Assembly: GCA_026874595.1 (NCBI GenBank)
Contig: CM049320.1
Location: forward strand, 28,570,714 to 28,634,713
Direction of reading: 5' to 3'
Source of the DNA: Sipunculus nudus
Lineage: Eukaryota > Annelida > Sipuncula > Golfingiida > Sipunculidae
Length of the DNA stretch: 64,000 nucleotides
Part shown: in pieces, positions 37,515 through 49,300 of the stretch
Layout: the number at the start of each line of letters is the position of its first letter
How positions within the stretch are numbered: the first letter of the stretch is position 1
Translations under genes and position numbers: made by a program
Notes under the pieces: generated by a model
Databases searched by the model: none
Seen by the model: only the letters and a program-made list of their open reading frames with translations
Told to the model about the DNA's origin: nothing

Positions 37515-38189
37515 GTAAGTATATTTACAGACACGTTCACGAAATGACAAAATGCAGCATATAGAGCTATTTGTATTCATCGTATAAACCGTTGGAGCGA
37601 TTTTGACAAATATATTCTTGCTCTCAAATGAAAGCTTTTAGGCATGTTCTGTTTGTAAATCAAAGTATAAGTTTGGGTGTAATGCATGTTAGTTCACTCT
37701 ATTAATGATGCCATGTGGCATTCAAATCTGTAGATGATGCACATGTATGTCTATTCATTTTAAATACCATCTTTTCCTTGAATTTCAAGTAGATATTTGC
37801 AAAAAGTGCTCGGGCACTGGCCAAATTGCAAACAAAAACACCAGCCATCTATGATCCAGGAAAGGGTTTAGTAGAATGTTTGAATATTACAATTAACCCC
37901 CAGATAACAACAAGCCATAGTAACGTAAATATAGGAACCTGGGAAAGACAAAACCCTAAAGATTTTGTAAATCATCGCGTCCCATAAGCCTTACAAATGT
38001 AGACTTTAGAATACTGACTCATTCAGGACAAAGGTGCGACGGTGAAATAATAGTGTGTTTGGATTCGAGTAGCCCTATAACTTCAATCGTGGACTTATCA
38101 TGGCATAACACAAGAGGAGAAAAAAACTCGAAAATTAACTGGCTTATATTCACTCCAAGATCCACTAGAGGAGCCCTCCATGTGCTGAA

Positions 38190-38420
38190 CTTCGAAAGAC
38201 ATGCAACACGGGTGTCTACGATATAGCATTAAAAGATATGCCATACGGGTGTCTTCGGTATGTCATCAAAAGACATGCGATAAGACAGTCCAGTATATAC
38301 CATCAAAAGGTATGCAATACGGGTGTCAACGATATGGCATCAAAAGACATGCAATGCTAGTGTCTATGATATGGCATCAAAATAAATACAATACGTGTGT
38401 CTACGATATGGCATTATCAT
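38190..38420 (+). repeat. 37-bp minisatellite, short copy
   Basis: About six imperfect repeats of gatatggcatcaaaagacat plus gcaatacgggtgtctac (37 bp). The period is not a multiple of 3, so the frame rotates and the 108-codon reading frame over it is not protein-like. Larger array at 54165-54565; third copy at 63240-63395. Confidence 0.8.
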
Positions 38421-38805
38421 GTCTCAATTATGTATTTGGTATTAACAAAAATGTAACCGTGGTAATTTTAATTTTCTACAATCTACATCATACATTTCAC
38501 ATTTCGTTGCACATTTTAATTTTTTAATGTTTCATTTAATCAAGAGTTTCTATTGGACCCAATTCTTGTTATATGAGTTGTAAAGTATAGTATAGCCGAA
38601 CCGGAAATCGGAAGATCATGGGTTCGAATCCCATTGGCAGTGAACCACTTTTCTGTGTATACCCTTTCATCTATAAAACAATGAACCAGCATGGCTATAC
38701 ATACATCTATATATATAATATATATGCCGTACACCAAATAAAGCCATCAGTTCTCCCTGCTGCATGCAAAAATCGCCGTGCCGACACGTGTAGTGGGTGA
38801 GACTA

Positions 38806-38847
38806 TGACGTCACTACCATGACGTCACTTCACTGGTTCCTATAAAA
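38806..38847 (+). promoter_or_regulatory. Two CRE palindromes plus TATA box (first of six modules)
   Basis: TGACGTCA at 38806-38813 and 38820-38827, then TATAAAA at 38841. The others are: 39117/39131 with TATA 39152; 39426/39440 with a damaged TATA (TTTAAAA, 39461); 39735/39749 with TATAAAG 39770; 40063/40077 with TATA 40098; 40372 plus a mutated TGACTTCA with TATA 40407. The CRE is the established binding site of CREB/ATF factors. Each TATA lies about 34 bp before the 5' end of the next tRNA-like head, a position that suits a pol II start or an external pol III promoter. Confidence 0.75.
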
Positions 38848-38875
38848 GTGTACAAATACACAGAGGGGTTGGGGA

Positions 38876-38949
38876 TCTGTCATGGCCAAGAGAACTAAGG
38901 CAGCCGCACCGGAAATCGGAAGATCGTGGGTTCGAATCCCACTGGCAGT
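38876..38949 (+). ncRNA. tRNA-like (Leu/Ser-type) domain of the array unit
   Basis: 74 nt in unit 1. Acceptor-like arms TCTGTCA/TGGCAGT pair at 6 of 7 positions (one G-U). The D-arm GCC/GGC encloses an A-box-like TGGCCAAGAGAACTAAGGC. The T-arm GTGGG-TTCGAAT-CCCAC is perfect and holds the B-box. The anticodon arm is poor (only CCG/CGG pairs), so it is not a functional tRNA. TTTT, a pol III terminator, follows at 38957. The other heads start near 39187, 39496, 39804 and 40133. Likely a pol III-type promoter of a SINE. Confidence 0.7.
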
Positions 38950-39942
38950 GAACCACTTTTCTGTGTATACCCTTTCCATCTATAAAACAATGAACCAGCA
39001 TGGCTATTCATACATCTATGTATATATAATATATATGCCGTACACCAAATGAAGCCATCAGTTCTCCCTGCTGCATGCAAAAGTCGCCGTGCCGACACGT
39101 GTAGTGGGTGAGACTATGACGTCACTACCATGACGTCACTTCGCTGGTTCCTATAAAAGTGTACAAATACACAGAGGGGTTGGGGATCTGTCATGGCCAA
39201 GAGGACTAAGGCAGCCGCACTGGAAATCGGAAGATCGTGGGTTCGAATCCCACTGGCAGTGAACCACTTTTCTGTGTTAACCCTTTCCATCTATAAAACA
39301 ATGAACCAGCATGGCTATTCATACATCTGTATATATAATATATATGCCGTACACCAAATAAAGCCATCACTTCTCCCTGCTGCATGCAAAAGTCGCCGTG
39401 CCGACACGTGTAGTGGGTGAGACTATGACGTCACTACCATGACGTCACTTCGCTGGTTCCTTTAAAAGTGTACAAATACACAGAGGGGTTGGGGATCTGT
39501 CATGGCCAAGAGGACTAAGGCAGCCGCACCGGAAATCAGAAGATCGTGGGTTCGAATCCCACTGGCAGTGAACCACTTTTCTGTGTATACCCTTTCCATC
39601 TATAAAACAATGAACCAGCATGGCTATTCATACATCTATGTATATAATATATATGCCGTACACCAAATAAAGCCATCACTTCTCCCTGCTGCATGCAAAA
39701 GTCGCCGTGCCGACACGTGTAGTGGGTGAGACTATGACGTCACTACCATGACGTCACTTTGCTGGTTCCTATAAAGTGTACAAATACACAGAGGGGTTGG
39801 GGATCTGTCATGGCCAAGAGGACTAAGGCAGCCGCACCGGAAATCAGAAGATCGTGGGTTCGAATCCCACTGGCAGTGAACCACTTTTCTGTGTATACCC
39901 TTTCCATCTATAAAACAATGAACCAGCATGGCTATTCATACA

Positions 39943-39981
<39 letters not shown>

Positions 39982-40429
39982 TGCCGTTCATCATATAAAG
40001 CCATCAGTTCTCCCTGCTGCATGCAAAAATCGCCGTGCCGACACGTGAAGTGGGTGAGACTATGACGTCACTACCATGACGTCACTTCGCTGGTTCCTAT
40101 AAAAGTGTACAAATACACAGAGGGGTTGGGGTTCTGTCATGGCCAAGAGGACTAAGGCAGCCGCACCGGAAATTGGAAGATCGTGGGTTCGAATCCCACT
40201 GGCAGTGAACCACTTTTCTGTGTATACCCTTTCCATCTATAAAACAATGAACCAGCATGGCTATTCATACATCTATATTTATAATATATATGCCGTACAC
40301 CAAATAAAGCCACCAGTTCTCCCTGCTTCATGCAAAAGTCGCCGTGCCCACACGTGTAGTGGGTGAGACTATGACGTCACTACCATGACTTCACTTCGCT
40401 GGTTCCTATAAAAGTGTACAAATACACAG

Positions 40430-40860
40430 ACGAAGATGCTGGAGAAACAACTCCTCCCGCAACGACTACTGTCCAAGATGATGGCGAAACAACTCATCCC
40501 ATCCAGACTTCTGATCAAGATGATGGAGAAACATCTCATCCAACCCAGAACACTAACCAAGATGCTGATGAATCAGCTCATACCAAAATAACTGGCCAAA
40601 ATAGTGATAAAACAATTTCGACCTCTAAGACTACTTACCGAAATGCTGATGACTTCACTCCAGCAATCAAACGCATTCCGGTGGCAACCACCCAACATAC
40701 CGAGACAACTGAAAGAAAGCTTTAAACAACCACCAAACTGTCCAAGACAACTAAACAAGATGCTGAAACGACTAAGGTGTCTTATGGTCCTCAGAACAAA
40801 CACTGGTATGGCAACACACATCTAAAGACAATGCTAAGAAAGGTTGTGCTATATAGTGAT
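40430..40860 (+). pseudogene. Truncated copy of the mucin-like exon
   Basis: Starts right after tacacag of the last array unit. The frame DEDAGETTPPATTT ... QDADESAHTK matches the exon at 28554-29074, lacks one repeat, and stops at 40723-40725 (ERKL, stop) where the intact copy continues. Downstream homology persists but with an extra base that changes the tail frame. The junction CACAG|AC can act as a phase-1 acceptor, compatible with the signal exon at 37451. Confidence 0.72.
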
Positions 40861-41710
40861 AACAAAAGAGGGGTACTCTCTCATTTGTGATTAAATGTCT
40901 GTAATTTGCAAACTGTATACATTGGCTCAGACTGCCAATTCACATTACACAATAAGAAGATACGTGTGCGTTTTTGATAGTTCGGGTACCATGTCACTGA
41001 AACTGAAAATGTTATTTCTGCAATAAATGTTGAGATGTGATGCAATTATTCCGTCCAGAAAAAAAAATAAGCTCGCTGACTTTTGATGATATATTTACGA
41101 TGTTGGTGTTTTTTAAGTGTAAGATAGCAAGAATCTCAAGTGGTGTATATATTTAATGTTATCGATGTAGGCAATTGTCCTTACTTTATCTGCACTAGCC
41201 GCGTCTCATCGGCCTTTTTCGATAATAAACGAATCATCTTTATGATCAATACGTATCATGTGTACATTATAATTCATTGATTAATTTTAAATTTGACTTT
41301 TTCTCTTGCACATATTATAATTAAATGAATTATATGTGACATCATATTGATTTAGAATTTCGTCCTTTTCACATTGTCAGAGATTGCCATTGTTTATGGA
41401 AAGATCGTTTGAAAAAGGATATCAAAGGATTCCTTGAATTAATTCAATACAGGATCGTGTTCTAATTTTTATTTTTATAACATTTTTAATCGAATCTCAA
41501 TTCCGGTTGCTGCACCTATTGAATTAAGTAGATAGCAGTCGCAAAGGGGTAGTTTTATTCGATAGAGACGATTCTGATAAAAAAATAAGTTTAGCTGGCT
41601 CACACCACGGTTTAATAGTTTCTACGTAACCTCAATATATATGTGTTATTATAAGATAGGCGAACGCGCAAGGTAAACCTCTGTCAACTGCCTCATGTTG
41701 AGTATTTTTT
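40440..41710. repeat. Segmental duplication SD3, copy 2
   Basis: Colinear with 28590-30070. Its left junction lies inside an array unit and its right end lies close to the Ig-like exon. Confidence 0.85.
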
Positions 41711-41802
41711 TTTAATTTTCTTCTCAAAATGATATAAATATTATGGTAACTGATATATCTTTTGATTCCACAATATATGTATATAATAACTGACATATAC
41801 AC

Positions 41803-42120
41803 CCATTCCAAAGAATTATAAGCATGACACCTGATTTGGTAATGCGGGCCTAACTGCCGACCATTGACAAGTGGAACGTAAAATGAATAAGCAATACGCT
41901 GACCATACCACATATCGTGTTCATAAATTCCATGAATAGCCTTTCTTCCGCATGATTGAAATCTATTATTAGGCCATCTTTTATAGAACCAGTGTGGCTT
42001 AAATTCAGGCCCAGGAAACCAAAGACATAGCGTTCGTATGGAGACATTGGTGTGAACACCACATTTTTTAACGTGATCATAGCATATATAAGGTGAGTGC
42101 TCACGATCTACATTAGTAAC
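41803..42120 (-). CDS. Ig-like domain exon
   Basis: After a TTCATTCACAG acceptor the minus strand is open for 106 codons. The order of motifs fits an immunoglobulin fold: VSIRTLCLWFPGPEF (B strand Cys), 11 residues later Trp in PHWFYKRW (C strand), AYSFYVPLV (E strand), then YQIRCHAYNSLEW (F strand Cys with the A-x-N-S ending). The exon would end before GTGTAT at 41802. Borders fit phase 0, unlike the usual phase 1 of Ig exons. No partner exon was identified. The acceptor coincides with the left edge of SD1 copy 3, where the signal exon would otherwise be. Ig plus CTLD combinations are known in molluscan immune proteins; linkage here is only by proximity. Confidence 0.6.
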
Positions 42121-45100
42121 CTGTGAATGAAAGGATTTTACATAAGACCTTCATCCTGTTGTAAAGATTCGGCCACTAACTGCACCAAACAGTCCTACCA
42201 AAGTTCTATGTTTCTCCAACGCATAAATAAAAGGAGGGGCGATAGAGGGATTTGAGCTCAGCTTGACCGAAACTATGTAGAGAACAAGAAAATAATACAG
42301 AAAAAAATACCCTTAGTTTGGCATCTGGTTGGAGATAGCGCACATGTATGTTGTTCCAAAAAATGAATCGATAGTCTAACACATTAAGAACAAGAAAAGT
42401 GAAGAGTCAGGTAATAATATAAATTACCAGCCATCTTTCTTGCTTGTCAAACATCTTTCTTTTTTTTGGTAGCATTGAATATCCAGGGGTAATGACCAGG
42501 AGGCAGTACAAAAACATGTGATAGTTTAAGTCAGCAATAATTCCGTGTAGTTACGTCTTCGACGATGTTGATTTGTCTTTGAAGAGCGGTCAATTTCCAT
42601 CGGGGTTCATTAAATGCTCATACATGTAAATCCCTGCCACTAAATGTTACAATGACCTGTTTTTTTCATATTTCAATTGAAATATACAAGAGCAAGGGTT
42701 ATTTTGCTGCCAGTTATTCGCCACGCTTTTGTGGTTTGCATCTGGGGTAGGCAGGATAGGATTTCCTGAAAGTTTACAAATGTTTCTAAAAAATGAAATA
42801 AACTGTTTGCATGGTTTAAATGACATTTTGCAAGTGCATTTATGCTAAACAATACTAATACAAAGCCCGATCGTCATATGCACTGTGATTTGATTCATAA
42901 AGCTGGAACATTCATTGTTCTAATCATATAGCGGAGTGAAGCTGAAACTATCAACCATAACAGACACTAGACTAATTGGAGACGGTAGCGGACAGGGTCA
43001 CGGATTTGTTTACAGACTAATAATTGCTGTCAACAGAGCCACCATCAGCAATATTGATAAAAATTAGTTATCCACGTGTAAGTTATCTGGCTGCGTGACT
43101 CCGCTTGTAGGACCCTCGCAGTTACCGACCACTGACCATATTTGTACACAACACTGCAAGTGCGTGACTTTTATCCACATTTTGAGAAAACTCTTGGTTT
43201 TACAAAATTTTTTGTTTTCCATGCATGTTAAAATTTATCCGAACTAACAATATAATAATTATAAAAATAACATTTTTTTTGTAATTTTTTTGCCGATTAT
43301 GCTACTTTTAGATGACAAGTAATAAAAACAACATTATCTGTGCGTATGTCTACAAATTATGATGTCATTATAACTGTTATAACATGGCAACAGGGAGCCC
43401 GTTTTTTTTAAAGTATCTTTAATATTTAGGGTGAGAGTTTATATATGACGGAGAGGGCAAAGTTAAAACACAACTAGGATATAGCTGATCAAACATATGT
43501 GTGACACTGCCATTTTTTGTAGACCAGGTAACTAAATGTCAAAACAGTGTTGATATCAAGCATTTAAACTCTTGAGAATGAAACTTGGACTATCATATAA
43601 ATAAACTCGAAAGGCTGTTTATTGAAAATATGCAGACGGTTTAACATTGGGAAAGAGATATTGGGATAATGTGACGTATTCGAATGTTCTTATCTACTTG
43701 TTGCATTAACGACATAAATCTACGGCCAATAACCATAATAAAGAGAGCAGTTTAAACACTTAGCTATCAAAGCCTGAGAATTAAATCAGAAGACACGGAA
43801 AAGTAGACGTCTATCAGCGCCTGAAGATGCATGATGGTGCATACGATTCAATATATGTCGCTCGAAAGGCTGAGTGTTCAGGTCTTTCAGAATGAAAAAG
43901 TGCTTTGCTCAATTCTAAGTACTAAACTGTCAAAACAATGGTTCAAATATATTTGTTAATGATGTCATGTTACTTTTCAAACAATGTACAAGTATATAAC
44001 ATGACATCGACATTCCTTTGCCTATTTGTTTATAATTTGTTCAGGAAGGAAAGCGTATTACAACTTACGGACTAAGTGTATTCTAAATTAATGCAGTGAT
44101 ATAGGGATTCAAGGAATTCGATTCAAGTTTATTTCTGAACTTCAGACAACTTTCAAATAGGTTATTGGTATTTTTCTATATATTTTCCAAAATGCCTTTG
44201 ACATATGTCCCTTTCTGTATACATTATGTATGTAAATTAAACTATTCATGTTTGACCTTTCGTGGAAAACACTGCTTGGCTCTATGGCCCTGATCGATAT
44301 GGCTCTAAGTAAATAAGCACGCAGATCAGTAAAGGTAATAATGCATGAACGCAATACATGAATAAAAGACCATCTATTTTACGGCAACACGCGGATACTC
44401 CAGCCGTAAAAAAAGTTTAATCAGTTCTTTGAAAGAACATTCTAGTTCCTATGCAGTAATTATTTATACATGTAATTTATAGCACAACATAAAGATGATA
44501 ATGAACACGAAGTGGTCAAACATACTGCTAAGCCATGACAATGATCCTTTTGTTATATGACATTAATGATTCACAATGTGCGAGGCAAACATCACTGCCA
44601 TCAAATATAATTAAAACAGGTACCTGCATTCATGCGGTAATCTATTCACACCAGTTTCACTCCATAAATGTAACCCTTTACACCGTGACATGTCACACTG
44701 TCACAGCACAGTCCAAAGCTAGTCCACTACTTATGTAACAATTCACTTTGATTTTGGGGTCAAGCGATCACAGGTGGAGGACACATGACCAACGGCTCGT
44801 GAAGGCATTGGAAAAATTTTACCAAAAAGCTTTCAATATTGAATCACCTAGCAATAGGGGAAGATCCATATCGATTTCGACATCACAAGTTCAAAGGTAA
44901 AGGTCACAGGAGCATTCTTCTGATGCATATGCTGAAATAGGCTTACAGCTTTATACAACAGATGTAATTATGCCTCTTTGCTAGGGATACTTAACTCCTG
45001 TACTTTAATACACAACAAAAGCTGATTCAAACCACATCTTGGTTCAGCTTTTTAATACAGTTTCTTGCCAGTTCGCTCTGTCTCTTCATGTAATCAGGTT

Positions 45101-45160
45101 CTTTGTTACACTTTTCAAGCATCACTCAGTCCACACTGGAGTCTACGGGCCCTTTGCGGG
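42120..45160. repeat. Segmental duplication SD1, copy 3
   Basis: Colinear with 5775-9470 and 11020-14300 (landmarks near 42332, 42970, 43440, 43790 and 45040). The signal-exon end is missing. Its right end has a GGGCCC-type inverted repeat at 45147-45164. Confidence 0.85.
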
Positions 45161-45342
45161 GCCCTTCCTGATCTGCCCGTATTGTAGTTTCTTATATAAC
45201 TAGTTAGGATACTGATAACAATCATTGTTTTTCACCGCCGGGAGGTGCCTTAAATGAAATGGAAAGGGTCTAAGATTGAGTTGCGTATGTTATTGATTAA
45301 TCAGGTATCAGGTAACATATCAGTGTACATATTTGCCAAATA

Positions 45343-45448
45343 AAAAATCGACAGGAGACTTGGGCTGGGGGATGTTAGCTATGTTGTCACTGCCAAAAAA
45401 TCGACAGGAGACTGGGGCTGGGGGATGTTAGCTATGATGTCACTGCCA
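45343..45448 (+). repeat. 53-bp direct tandem duplication
   Basis: Two adjacent copies of a 53-bp unit containing tcgacaggagact and ggggatgttagctatg, differing at very few positions. Recent. Confidence 0.9.
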
Positions 45449-45639
45449 GCGAAATCACTCGTTTTCACACTGCAGGAACAGATAGGTTGCCTGAAACTTT
45501 ATGAAAATTGGAGTTTCACAGACAAAATCAAATGCGAGTAAAGTTACCAGTTCAAGTTCATCGTAAAGGATGTATCGAATATGTTAATCTTTGTGTGTTT
45601 CCATTATTACTGTAGTATAATGGGCTAAGACGCAAACAG

Positions 45640-46250
45640 GCAGTAACATTTAAGCTGCTTTTCTGGTAAGGTTATCTACTTTTTTATTAACATTATAACA
45701 TAACCCTATGTGGATAAGCCTAGATTTCACAGAAGAAACAAACTAATATTATATATTAACCTCACACCATTATGCTCCTATAATATCATAAATATAAGTA
45801 TATACCACTGTTAACTGCTTTAAAACTGGAGCAGGGTTATTGAGCTCCTTATTCTTTCAAGTATATGAATGCTTCAAGGACTGATTGAATCGCGAAACAC
45901 TATTGTAAATGTTATATCGAAAATATTCAGCTTAGTGTATATCTATTATTACTGTAGGAACGTCCAGGTGATAAGGAGCAGTAACAATTAAGATGCTTTC
46001 CTGGTAACGCTACCTACCTTTAGTAAACATTACAAGAGACCACTATAGAATTAAGCATAGCTAGTACAGAAGAAAAAAAAAGACTGCTATATGAACCTTG
46101 CGCCATTATGTTCATATAATTTTACAAATTAAATATTTACCACTTAAAACACAACTGCGTTTCAAAATGGAGCAGGATTATTTTGTACCTGTTTCTGTCG
46201 GATATCAAAATGTTTCAAGGATTGAGTGTATCATGAAACACTTTTCATAC
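45640..46250 (+). repeat. ~325-bp tandem duplication
   Basis: Segment 45640-45915 recurs diverged at about 45965-46240 (cagtaacatttaagctgctt versus cagtaacaattaagatgctt; ggagcagggttatt versus ggagcaggattatt). A 76-codon frame from ATG 46167 to a stop at 46392 spans the second copy and beyond. I do not recognise it and the first copy is not open in that frame. Confidence 0.7.
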
Positions 46251-46399
46251 ACTAGAGAAATAAACGAACTGGGAAAACCCATGTCCTATGAGCCTGATCC
46301 TGACTTCTATATATCATGCAACTCAATCAATTTTTGCCCAATCAGGCCTATCCGGTGTGGATTGATAAAGTGTGTCTGTATACGTGAAGCATGAAGCAT

Positions 46400-49300
46400 T
46401 TGTGTCAGGTGATGTTTATGTCAATTTATTAGTTGGATGGAGTTGGTATTTAATCTTCAATGCTAAATTCAAATGAACCTATTAAAATCCATAATGCAAT
46501 CTCGTGGTTGTCCTTAAAGTTATATGAGTATACATTATATTATGGATACATACAACACTATTGAGGTGGTTAAATTGGCGTCTCTAAATTATCGCGCTTT
46601 TTTCATTGTACATCATTAGCGCAGTCCAAATTTTCGTGCAAATATTTATGTATAGGTAATTTATTTTGAATCAAATTATTAAAATATTAAAATCATTATA
46701 TAAATGACAGATTTGTTGCGTATCCAACCTCCTAGACCTGCAACAGGTCAAGGAATATTTTTTTTGGTATCATGTTCATTAATGTTCAGTGATCATTTTA
46801 TAATTCATGTATTGGCCCCTTCTGTGGGGTGCAAATAGTTTACTTTCTTTCTCCAGGGGGCCCAAATATCACTAAGGGGTAAGGACTACATGAGAATCCT
46901 CGACCTGTAAAGTCTGCAGGGTTTCCACTGATATAAATATGCATGAGCTGGCAGCACGTGTGCTGTCAGCCTTAATAGCCCTACATCTGTTTGCCCAAGG
47001 AGCAATTAATAAGACATTCCACTGACCTTCTCACAAGGCTGTGACACCCCACTTACCTTCACACCCTGCCGGCTTGGCCTGGCTACCCTGGTCTCAGTCA
47101 TACACTTGAACACAATCACATTTTGTATGGTGGTCCATTTTCACAAAATATCAGGCTTTCTGACAAAAAGCTAATACCGCTTAAAGCTAAAGTGCATGTT
47201 CTATATGTCAACAACAGAAAGCTAAGAATATGCCCTTTCTAGTGCTGCAATTTGCAAGTTGCAAAATTCAGAGTCAGTAGGAGGCCCCCAAATTACTTGT
47301 TGATGTCATTTTAGAATGTGCCCTGTGACATGCTGATCAGCTACAAACCTACATGAACCTTTATCAGCATACAGAGGCTGCAGTAACCACATAATACCAT
47401 ATTATTTGTTGGACTACATGTATTGGCTATGTTTTAAAGCTATATCTGCTGAACTTTTAGTCATTAGAAGAAAAAGCTTCCACCCAAAAAGCCCTACACA
47501 GTACTAATTCTGTCCTCTTTCATTTTCGAAAATTACATGAACTTTTCTTTTCAGAGTGTTGCTAGAAGACTCAAAAGTCAGAATATTGCTTAGAATGTTT
47601 CATTACACAGTTCTTAAAAGTAAACATTAAATACTATAGCTCACTGCTTGTTTTACACCATCTGTCTCAATTTCGGTGAATGCTTTGAAACCCACCGAAT
47701 GTTGATAAAATTGAAGAGAGGTTCGCTGTTACTTTGCCCAAAAATTTCAACCAGTCAAGTAATTTTTCCTTTGGAGTCCGTCACACATATGCTCATAAAT
47801 TTAGCTACAATTTGGTTTATCATATGCCCTTCTAAATGTCATACAATTGTAACAAGGCCTAAAAACCTGTGCAATGGACAATATGTACACCAGGTATAAT
47901 GCATCAATGCTGGACCATTACTTTTCAATGACATGTGTGACGTATATATGAACAATGCAAGTACTAAACATTTTGAACAAAAACTAATTACACAAACATC
48001 ACTGCAGTGAATCTAGTGAATCTATGATGGAGCTGTGGAGGGATACAAGGGCCCAAGGACCCAGTGCTCACCTGTAAACATTTGCATTGACAAAATCAGA
48101 AAAAAAAAACATTCATTTTCATGTGCCGTAAACACAACTTAATTAAATAGTAACATATAATTAAGAAATTATAATTAAGAATTTAATAAGAAAGTGACAT
48201 AAAAGGCCAAGGACACTCACACAGAGGTTATGAGTACTTTGTTTAATGGGTCAGGTCCTCTATTCCTTATTTAAGGTTTCATCAGACACTACACTTGCAT
48301 TAAAAAGAAATAGCATGTGGATATGGGAATTTGTTTCATTAAGGATCAGATGTTTTCACTGGGTACTCTTTGATTTCCATAAAGAAATTAGAATATGGGT
48401 AGTCGACAAGCGACTACGTGTATCTGCTGAAATAAGCCTGGATGTCCGGGACCTTGTTTTGTCGTTACTCCTCCTAACTTAAACCCCTCCTTTTCGTAAA
48501 GCGAGCCAGAGTTTTTTTTCACATTGACTGACCACACATAGGGGTCAGAGCCTTTGTCAAATGTCAGCGCAAACATGCATAAATCCATCTTTGAAAGCAA
48601 GGTTATTCATATGCACGGAAGCCCTTAAATCGGCTTAATTCTAGGCTTGAGGTGACCGCAAAAAAGGTCTTTGCCGAAGGCAGTTTGCTTATATCAGAAA
48701 ACACGCAAAAATCACTCACAATGATGTGTAAATTAAAAATAATTTATTCATATATCGGCAATGTCACTGAGGGGACAATAACCTTTAAAATGAGGTATAG
48801 CACAGTATCATACGCAACGCGGTTTCAGAAAACATTGCGAACACAGGTGGACTGAAATCTTTTTATAAGTATTAGGCAGAGGTTGAACATATCAACTTTT
48901 ACTTCTGTGATAAACTATTCAATTAACTGAAAACTTGTGTTGTAAGAAATTGAGATTTAGGCATACAGGCCTCTTCTAGTGTTTCTATAAATTATCCGAA
49001 ATAACTAATTGAATTGTCTGTGACAAATACCAGCTTTACCAACATTATAGTGTATTTTTTTTCATAACTTCAGGTACAAGAAAATAACAGCATACATGGT
49101 CTTGGCTCACTTGATTTCTTTAACTCATAGAATTTAAAGATAATGTTCATTATCCCCAGGATAAAGATAACATGTATATACGCTATTATTATGCTTTTAA
49201 AATTTAAGCATAGTTCATTGTTCTTTAGTGCATTGCCCTATATAGTTATCTGTTTTGCCTCTCAAAATGTCAATAATTCACCTGTACCTCCTTTATTTTT

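Larger units (their letters stand above)
32720..38590. repeat. Segmental duplication SD2, copy A
   Basis: Colinear with 57220-63570. Contains the YR retroelement remnant, the hammerhead-like repeat with (TA)n, a poly-G tract (36403-36419), the signal exon at 37451 and a short 37-bp minisatellite. It ends exactly where the SINE-like array begins (38593). The matching point in copy B is 63569. Copy B has about 230 bp extra near 62600-62860, an inverted RNase H piece, and a 130-bp intron-like insertion. Confidence 0.9.
38593..40429 (+). repeat. Tandem array of ~309-bp CRE/TATA/tRNA-like units
   Basis: Six heads (B-box GGTTCGAATCC at 38621, 38929, 39240, 39549, 39857 and 40186) and six promoter modules alternate. 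Periods are 308, 311, 309, 308 and 329 bp; the last is longer through (TA)n growth at 39944-39974. Each full unit reads: tRNA-like head, TTTT, body with ctataaaacaatgaaccagc, (TA)n, aataaagcc, cacacgtg-type E-box, TGACGTCA twice, TATAAAA. Units are very similar to each other, which suggests recent amplification or homogenisation. The 5' end is truncated; the 3' end abuts the mucin-exon copy. The 75-codon MAKRTKAAA frames run through the tRNA-like part and I do not regard them as genes. Confidence 0.9.

Noticed and set aside
38190-38527. 108-codon frame with repeated YGIKRHA-like words
   Set aside because: Produced by the 37-bp minisatellite, whose period is not a multiple of three.
38882-40366. 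Repeated 75-codon frames beginning MAKRTKAAA in the tandem array
   Set aside because: They run straight through the tRNA-like head and the (TA)n stretch. Unit 1 ends early and unit 4 changes length with the microsatellite, so coding is not conserved. Frames through tRNA-derived repeats commonly look like this.
38190-40429. CRISPR-like array
   Set aside because: Repeats are contiguous tandem units without unique spacers, and the sequence is from an intron-bearing animal genome.
46098-46394. 98-codon plus-strand frame (MEQDYFVPVS region)
   Set aside because: It overlaps a local tandem duplication whose other copy is not open. No family recognised; kept only as a note under the repeat.
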